64,000 nucleotides of DNA from positions 771,137 through 835,136 of the forward strand of contig VYZB01000330.1 of NCBI GenBank assembly GCA_013397455.1, given 5' to 3'. Shown here piece by piece: positions 56,801-64,000 of this stretch. The notes under the pieces are model-generated. The model searched no databases and had not been told where the DNA came from. It saw only the letters and a list, made by a program, of their open reading frames with translations. Position 1 is the stretch's first letter; each line of letters begins with the position of its first letter. A program made the translations under genes and the position numbers. Source of the stretch: Crotophaga sulcirostris. Taxonomy: Eukaryota; Chordata; Aves; Cuculiformes; Crotophagidae.

Positions 56801-59114
56801 GGATTTTGCTGCTGTCAAGTTCATCAGGTAATGGGAGAAATCAAACTGCCCAGCAAGATGACCTTCTCTCATGCATTAGGTCACTGGATGCCACAAATGA
56901 AGTTTTAAGTTCATTTTTTTTGTAGCATTAGCCAGGTTTGATTGACATTTGTCACTTGAGATTAAATATGGAACTATCTATGATGATAGGAGTTAATATG
57001 CTGCCAGCAGCACATTAACAACATAGCAGCCAGTAATGCACTTTACATGAACTCCCACCAAGATATTAATAAGGCAAGCTTTTCAATAGAACCCTTTAAG
57101 GAAGTTTTGTTTTGAAAAACATGCCATTTAAAAACTTATTTATTAGTTGTGGGTTTAATGGTGCAGAATTCATGTCTTCAATATACTAGACTTGTGACTA
57201 TTACTAAACATTTAATACTTTCTTCAAAATTAAAATATCTGTCGAAAAAATAAATGTTCAAAGATTCCTCATGGCATTTTGAAGACTCTGTCCACGTATG
57301 GCTCATGAGATTGGCTGATAACAAATGCTGCCACCTTTTGATGCTGGAAGCTTTGCTGCTTGTTCCTGCAAAACAAGATGCCACTCATTAAACCTTACTT
57401 GGGACTGAAATATCTTGGGACAAACCTTGACTGTAGCTAAAGCTACTTCCTCTAGTTTCTTTGCAAAAAGGAAGAAATAACCAGCAACTCCCCAGAAAAC
57501 TTAACAAAAGAAGCAGGCGCTGCAGAAGGGAAAAAAAACCAGGGATAAAATAACAGAAAAGTTTGGCTAGAGGGCAGGAACAGAAGGGCATGCTTCTGTT
57601 GCACCAGGTCTCATTTAACTACAAGACCACCGAGGAACATGAAAAAGTGACAGCACAAAGACTGCCCCAGCCAATGCAAAGGGATTTTTTGGTGCTCTAG
57701 AAAATCTACAGTAAAACTTAGAAAGTACTGCAGAGTAAAAGGAGAGGCAAGCGTACAAAAGAGCATATCTTATCACCCATATAACTCTCATCCAGTACAT
57801 GTTGCTTCCAGTAAATAAATAAAAATCTCCAGAGCTCACCTGCCTGCTGACAGTTCACCACAGATTCTTGGAAAGCATTAACTCAGGCTCTGTAAAAAGT
57901 TCAGCTGAAATACTGCAAATCTTAATGCAGTGCGTGCCAACAGAAGAAAAAGCACTGTTCTCCACCTCAAAGATACATTTAGGGCTCCCATGGCAAAGCA
58001 GGGGATGTAACACAGCAGCACTGGCAAACTGCCTAGCACGAAACCAGTCGAGTTTCACGCATGCATGACACCTACTAAGAGAAAAAAAAGAGAAAAAAGC
58101 TACTTTTGCTTTCATCTTCCTAGAACATCCTATTTTGTAACACAATCGCAAGAATACCTACACTTGCAGGCAAAGTACTGGAGCAGAGTACACTGGTGGG
58201 AAACAATGTTGTGAAGAACAAGAAATAATTGCCACTGGTTTAACACCCAAGTAGGAAACCAGGTTGAGCTACAGAAAGTTGGATCAGAAAAATGATTATT
58301 TTTAAACATCTACGACTAAGTGCAAGGCGACGCAGACCCTTAAACCTGCTGCCTCCTGAGAAGCTACACAGAAACATCAACTATGCAGCCACTTGCCTAA
58401 AGACTCCAGAGAAACTGTGCAGCAAAAAGAAAGTACTGTCACACAGTAGTAAAGGAGACTATCACAAAACCAGGCTGCTGAGGCAGGGCAGCACAGCTCC
58501 TGGTGCCCTGTGTGTGCTTACCAGCTCTCCCAGACTGTCATTTCTGCTCACAAACACCCCTATTTGCACTCCTAACGGCTCCTTGGCAATAGGGGTTCCC
58601 AAGTGGCTCTGCAAGGGTGGGAAGCAGGGAGAAACACATGATCTTTACAAGTTTGAGAATGTCAATAGAAAAAAAGGCACACAAGAAGAGAGAAAATTAT
58701 TTAACCTACTGCTCAGTGGTCTTTAAGCTTCCCTTTGTCTATATTAATAATTTGTCTAAATTATGAATTATTAAAAAACTTCAAGCCTACTCTCAAGCCT
58801 ACACCAGTTGCTGCTTTCGCTTTATCCCAGTGACTATCTACCCTGCAACACAGCACATAATATCTCAGCATGCAATACTAGGCTGAACTCAAGCTTTTTA
58901 AATAATAACATTAAAGAAAAACAACATGAAACTTGCAGAGCACCAAACTGATAAAAATATACACCCACAAAACATGCCCACAAAAATCCCATGCACAACT
59001 TACATACTTTTCCATATACTATAAAAAGGCCTGCATGTTAGTTACATGGGTCTTTCCAAAACAGAATAGAAACCAGATTTTGCTCTCTTCTGGGCTCCTT
59101 TGCAATGTTTGGGT

Positions 59115-59181
59115 AATCCAAACAAATCCATAAACAAAACAAACAAACAAAACCAAACAAAACAATCCAAACAAATCCATA
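59115..59181. repeat. 49-bp period duplication with AAAC-rich spacer
   Basis: AATCCAAACAAATCCATA occurs at 59115-59132 and again, identical, at 59164-59181, with an AAACA-rich stretch between. Confidence 0.8.
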
Positions 59182-62100
59182 CACATGGAAACCTCCCAGT
59201 ACCACTGATCCCAGCATTGCGGAAATACACTTCACTTCTGGTTTTTTTTTTAATCCATACTTGACAAACTGAAAAGCAATGACTACTAGTCAAGAAGAAT
59301 GGTACAATAAGGGGTTCTCTGCCTTCACACTATGACAAGGCAGTAGCCAAGGCACTTAACCTAAGTTTTAAGTCTACCACAGGCAACTGCAAACCGGCAA
59401 GAAAAAAGAAAAGCTCTCTCTCTGCTTAGTACTTAACAAGAGATGCACAAGAATTCCCCTCTCTGGAGACAAATACACATCAGGATGCACAGCCGAAATA
59501 CCACAAACAAAAAGCCCTGCGTAAAACCCCCACTTGATCTCTCTGTAAATGATTAAAATGGTTCCATGCTTCACATGTGAGACAATGCTGCACCATATAT
59601 AGCATCAGGGAGAGCGCTGCAGACACTGCAAAGGCAGAGCATGCTGTTCTTCTGATCCAGTTCTCTTCCACAAGCTTTTAAGACAATTTTAATAGTCAAA
59701 ATGGAACAAATAACCAACAGATGAGCCATTTGGTCTTTTGTCTAAAAGGAAAGGTAGAGGCTTGAAATGCTGCAGAGGAGGAACTTGATTTTTAACACAG
59801 ACAGGAGAAGGCAGTCAAAGGTTATGTAGGAAGCACTGCACTAAGGACTGGGGAGGGGGGAAAGTCTGGGGTTTTTTTCTTGATCCAGGACAGCAGGAGT
59901 TGAGCACAGCCCAGAGAAAACAATTCAGCAACAGCAGAAGGAGGTGCTATTGGGGAAGTGGCAAAAAGAACAAATGTATTTATTGTGGTCTAATGACCAT
60001 TTTTACACCAGATTTACCTTGGCCGAGATTCAGCTCACAGAGAAAAGTAGCCTATGGTTACTTCTCAAACGTTTCTATTAAATTTCATAGCTACCAATGA
60101 TAAAAAAATGGATTGCTGTTACTGGAAGAATATGCACTGGGTGGGGAGGAGTTAACAACTGAGTTGAAAACTCCACAGAAGCTGTTTTAGGAAGCTCAGG
60201 AACCTATAGTTTATAGCACTAGTAAGGAAAGTACATGCTAAACCAGCATGAACTCTTATCAGCTGTAGGAAAGTGTTGAACAAAAAGAGCTGGATAAACA
60301 CTGACATAATAAATGGGTGAAAAAACAAAAGCCAGAAACTCAGCATTTACAGGCACAATTTTAGACAACTAGGATTTCTCCTACTCCCATTTTCCACCAC
60401 AGGCAGCCTCAAGTTCCAAAAGTAAAAGCAGGTACAGTGCTATCCAACTGTTTCACCTGCTGCAAAGTATACAAGAACTCATCTTTGTAACACTGTAAAT
60501 TCTTTGATTATGCAAAGCATGTCTACATTAAATCATAAAAATAAGTGCTGCTAGAGAACAAAGTTTTAATTATTTTAATTTCAATGGACAGCAGAACCTG
60601 AAGTTCTCAGCATGCAGAGGCTCAATGACGTCAAAGTAATGTCTACTGAAAACATACACTTGCAATTCTGGTCCTTTTATCCATCACATCTTGTAGGAAA
60701 ACAGGGAGACTAGGAAGTGAAGAAGTAACGGAAACCCCTGATTAAAAATGAAACCAACTTTTTAGTTCACTGGTCTAACTCTAAAAGCATACAAACTACT
60801 GTTGTTATCAGAGAAAAACATGAGTGAAGTAAATTTTTAGTCACCTTAAATACTCATACTATCCAAGTCCTTTCAAACCAAGAACAAAAGCTTTATAGTC
60901 CATACCAACAAGTGATCACAGCGACAACAAAATAACACCACAAGCAGAGGTCCTGCTTTGGCTCAGACACCTATTCAGCTCCCTGCTCCTCCTAAGCCCC
61001 TTCCCTCCTCTACTCCAAAGCCATCCTGCCCAGTTTCAGCCAAGTTTTAAAGCTCAGTGTAGGTCTCACACTAAGTTCATGCCAGGAAGTTTCACCAAAG
61101 CTGTTGCATGGGTAGAAGAGCCAAGCCCCTTGCTCCCTGATAGGAAACAGCCGTTCTGAGCTCCAGTGCTTATTTTCTGCCTGGCAAGCTAAGCAACACC
61201 AAACTGGCCACCTCAGCAAACTTCTTTTTGACCAAATGGTAACTAGGGGTCAAGGAAATATGCCAATTAACACAGAGCCACCAGGAATGGTTTTACCCAA
61301 TACAAGGGAAAATTGATAACAGAGGGCTGGGGCAGGCACTGCAGATAGAGGGGCTGGGAGGGAGAAGAGGGATGGAGTCCTTCCGCTGGCAGAAGAGTAG
61401 GAGCAGCAGACACAAGACAACTTCCCAAGAAACCAGGCTGATTACTTCTGTTGCTCTTGGAACATTTTTCATCGGAGGACTGCCAAGAGAGCAGATTTCA
61501 TGCCATATAAAGGGCACGTGCCCACCCGTCCTTATAAACAATGACCAATACAGTGCAAAGCACCATATAAGCAGACAGATAATTATTCTACTCAAGCAGA
61601 GCATATAGTTTTCCATTACATTTGTATCCAGTCTATTCTATTATAGTTATTTATAATAACAGAAAAAGTTCTCATTTAAGATGATAATATGCACTATAGA
61701 GTGCATAATAGAGGCAAGACACTACAACACAACCAAGTACATCCAACGCAGTTCAACTTCTTTATTTTGAAATTCATGAGAAGTACATAAACATAGTTAA
61801 CTGCTAATAATGACCTATCTTGTTTAATTTGCTGTTCCTTTTCTTGAAAGGTAACCCTCTTTTCCTATGGGAATGCTTTTTGCATGCTTAACATGCAAAT
61901 GTTGTACTTTAGTGCTGATACTTCAGCTTTTTCTGTAGCTGGAAATCAGAAGTTACTGACACACTGCTGTTAATATCACCTTGCCATTGCTTAACAGCTA
62001 CTGCATTAGCATTTTCAGTAGAGATTTCTTCTGGAGGAAGCAGATGGAATTACCTTCTGTTTATGCAACAGACTCTTCAAATGGGAGCATTACAACAGAT

Positions 62101-64000
62101 CACCACGTGCTGCTGGTGTGGACTGTGCTTTGGGGAAATCAGAGTTACTTCCCTACTGACAAGAGCTATTGCAGTCCCCTGCATCAGTAAAGAATTCAGT
62201 TTGTACCACTAACATCATGTATTCTAAATTACAGACTGCTTTGTTTGCAAGATTCGAGACATATTAGACATTATGCTGTATTAAAAAAAAGCAAACCTTT
62301 CTGCAAGTAGAAGCTATGAAAAGAACTCTCCTAGCTTTCAAAATCACATTTTTCCATACTTTGCAGAGTTTGAGACATGAAAACACGCCTATGTTTACAC
62401 GATCAGTAAATCCATAAACCAAGCCATTTTCCTTAAAACTCTCAGCCCAGAAGAAGAGCCAGGACTGCACTTTTAAGAACATATAGTTCTTGCTAGGGAA
62501 GCAAAACCCTAATCTGAAAAAAAAAAATGTAATTATATTTTTTTTTCAAATAAAACCAGAAAATACACCTTAGTTGCAACCTGCAGACAGCTTAGCCGAA
62601 GTTAACTTCTTTCTTCTGCTCAGTGCAGACTGCACTACCAGATCCTGCTACTGTTTGAGCAAAAGGGTTGCCTGTAGGAAAGAGGCTAGCTTCACCTACC
62701 AACTCCTGCTACGTGTGTCAAAACAGTGTCTTCTGGCCATCCTCTAGCCAGTCTGTATTATACTCATCACCTACAATCCCATCACTGTTTGGGATTGGTA
62801 ATAAGATATAAATCAGTTATAAGTGAAAACAAGCCACAGGAGAAGAGCTCCACTCTTTCTGAGCGACGTGGTAAGCAGACAAAATCAGTTCAATACACTA
62901 ACAGCATAATACAGCCATTGTTTACAAAAGCAATGTTAAAAGCAAAACATGTTTTGATAACAAGAAAGAACACATGAGATGTTTTTAAACTAATAAGGAG
63001 CTATTTTACAACATCCTTTATGTATTTCTAGGTGTGCTTTCTTGCAAACCGAGCTCTGGGCAAGTTATGCATGAAAAGAATAGTGTTCATTCACATTTTT
63101 TTGTTTCAAAACATTAAAAAAAAACCTGCATGAGATGTTACCTCGAGTCTTTTGCAGTTCTTTCAGTTACATGAGTTCACAGATTTTTTTTCTACTCTGC
63201 TGACATTCACTCAACTTCTACCCATTTTGTACAAAATGGTTGTTTCCATCTTTCCAATCAGCTTAATGGCTAATATACCTGGTGGATCACAACTATGCAG
63301 CAATAGTAGTCTAAATAAGCCAGTGTTCACCAGCATACAACAGCAATGCTTCAGAGAGATATAATGATGCTGGCAGTTTTCCATGACAGACAACAATAGG
63401 CAAGCTCATAAATCTCCTTTCATCTTTTCCACATCAGTCCTCCTCAATGTTCACAGCCAGGATGTAAGTAATACAATTTAGGGTTATAGATGAGGCATAA
63501 CCAAGTAAATACATACCAGCAGTGAATTACAGAGTAAGACTGAGCCCATCAGATGCCAAAAGCAAGACATTGAGCAATATGTGAGCACCCCGGCAGAGGA
63601 GGGTGGGGCAAGCAGCACAGAGGAGCAAAACTGAAAGGAAAAGGGTGATGTGATGAAAGAAGCAGCCCAAACGTCACCATCTCCTACTTTGACTATTAGG
63701 AATATTTTGATACCACGTTAAGCTTGGCTTTCCACTTGATCTACTAAGTGAATATATATGTTTAACTTTTAATATGTGAGCAGGGATTATGAGAGAGAAA
63801 AAAAACAGGAAGAAAAAATAGTTGGGGAGACGAAGGCTTTCTCTCTTCCTGTTTCCTTGTTAGCTTTGCATCTTAACAGTTATCCTAATCTTTAAGAAAA
63901 ACCTTTGAAAAAACACTCGTATCTGTTAGGTTTCAATTTCTCTTTTACTCTCAGTATTTACTTGAAATTTTCTATTGTGTCTCCTCTTTTCTAAAGATTC

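Larger units (their letters stand above)
47303..64000 (-). other. Probable ZDHHC20 intron 1, running off the window
   Basis: 16.7 kb with no recognisable exon 1 (the MAPWTLWRCC-type start) and no CpG island, so the promoter must lie further right. CR1 copies occur at 47392-48005, 49251-49530 and 53459-53861. A 49-bp tandem duplication lies at 59115-59181. Open frames of 144-150 codons at 52136 and 58292 have no recognised similarity. Confidence 0.65.

Noticed and set aside
58292..58726. 144-codon plus-strand open frame
   Set aside because: No recognisable domain or splice context, inside a presumed intron; treated as chance.
1..64000. CRISPR arrays, bacterial operons or phage-like modules
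   Set aside because: The window is a vertebrate gene region with introns and CR1 repeats; no regular direct-repeat/spacer arrays are present.

Overview
The window is vertebrate nuclear DNA, almost certainly from a bird. It carries at least eleven pieces of CR1 LINE, including several whose 3' ends show the avian ATTCTATG-type octamer tail. It has spliced genes with GT/AG introns, and its gene order (SKA3 on minus, MRPL57 on plus, ZDHHC20 on minus) matches human 13q12.11. I cannot name the species from sequence alone.

Layout. 1-3166: flank beyond the SKA3 stop and its 3'UTR. 3167-13802: the complete SKA3 coding sequence in nine exons on the minus strand; the exon phases close exactly and predict a 468-residue protein. 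13640-14290: a CpG-rich bidirectional promoter between SKA3 and MRPL57, with four copies of the palindrome TCTCGCGAGA and a YY1-type site. 14182-15918: MRPL57 intron 1, with two CR1 fragments. 15925-16236: the intact single-exon MRPL57 coding sequence (103 aa). About 16400-24686: a long stretch most likely made up of the ZDHHC20 3' end, which converges on MRPL57. 24687-47302: ten internal coding exons of ZDHHC20 on the minus strand (311 codons), all phase-compatible, including the DHHC catalytic centre. Exon 1 lies beyond the right edge of the window and the last coding exon is not resolved. 47303-64000: apparently ZDHHC20 intron 1, AT-rich, with three CR1 insertions across it (47.4, 49.3 and 53.5 kb).

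The three genes are not a pathway. SKA3 is a spindle and kinetochore protein, MRPL57 (mL63) belongs to the mitochondrial large ribosomal subunit, and ZDHHC20 is a membrane S-acyltransferase. What they share is position: a divergent promoter for SKA3/MRPL57 and a convergent 3' arrangement for MRPL57/ZDHHC20.

I found no clearly new multi-gene system here. The points most worth a second look are the TCTCGCGAGA array, the loss of one of two SKA3 Cdk1 sites, the unresolved ZDHHC20 C-terminus with two candidate endings, a 208-bp hAT-like element with perfect target-site duplications, and tail-to-tail CR1 pairs in SKA3 introns.
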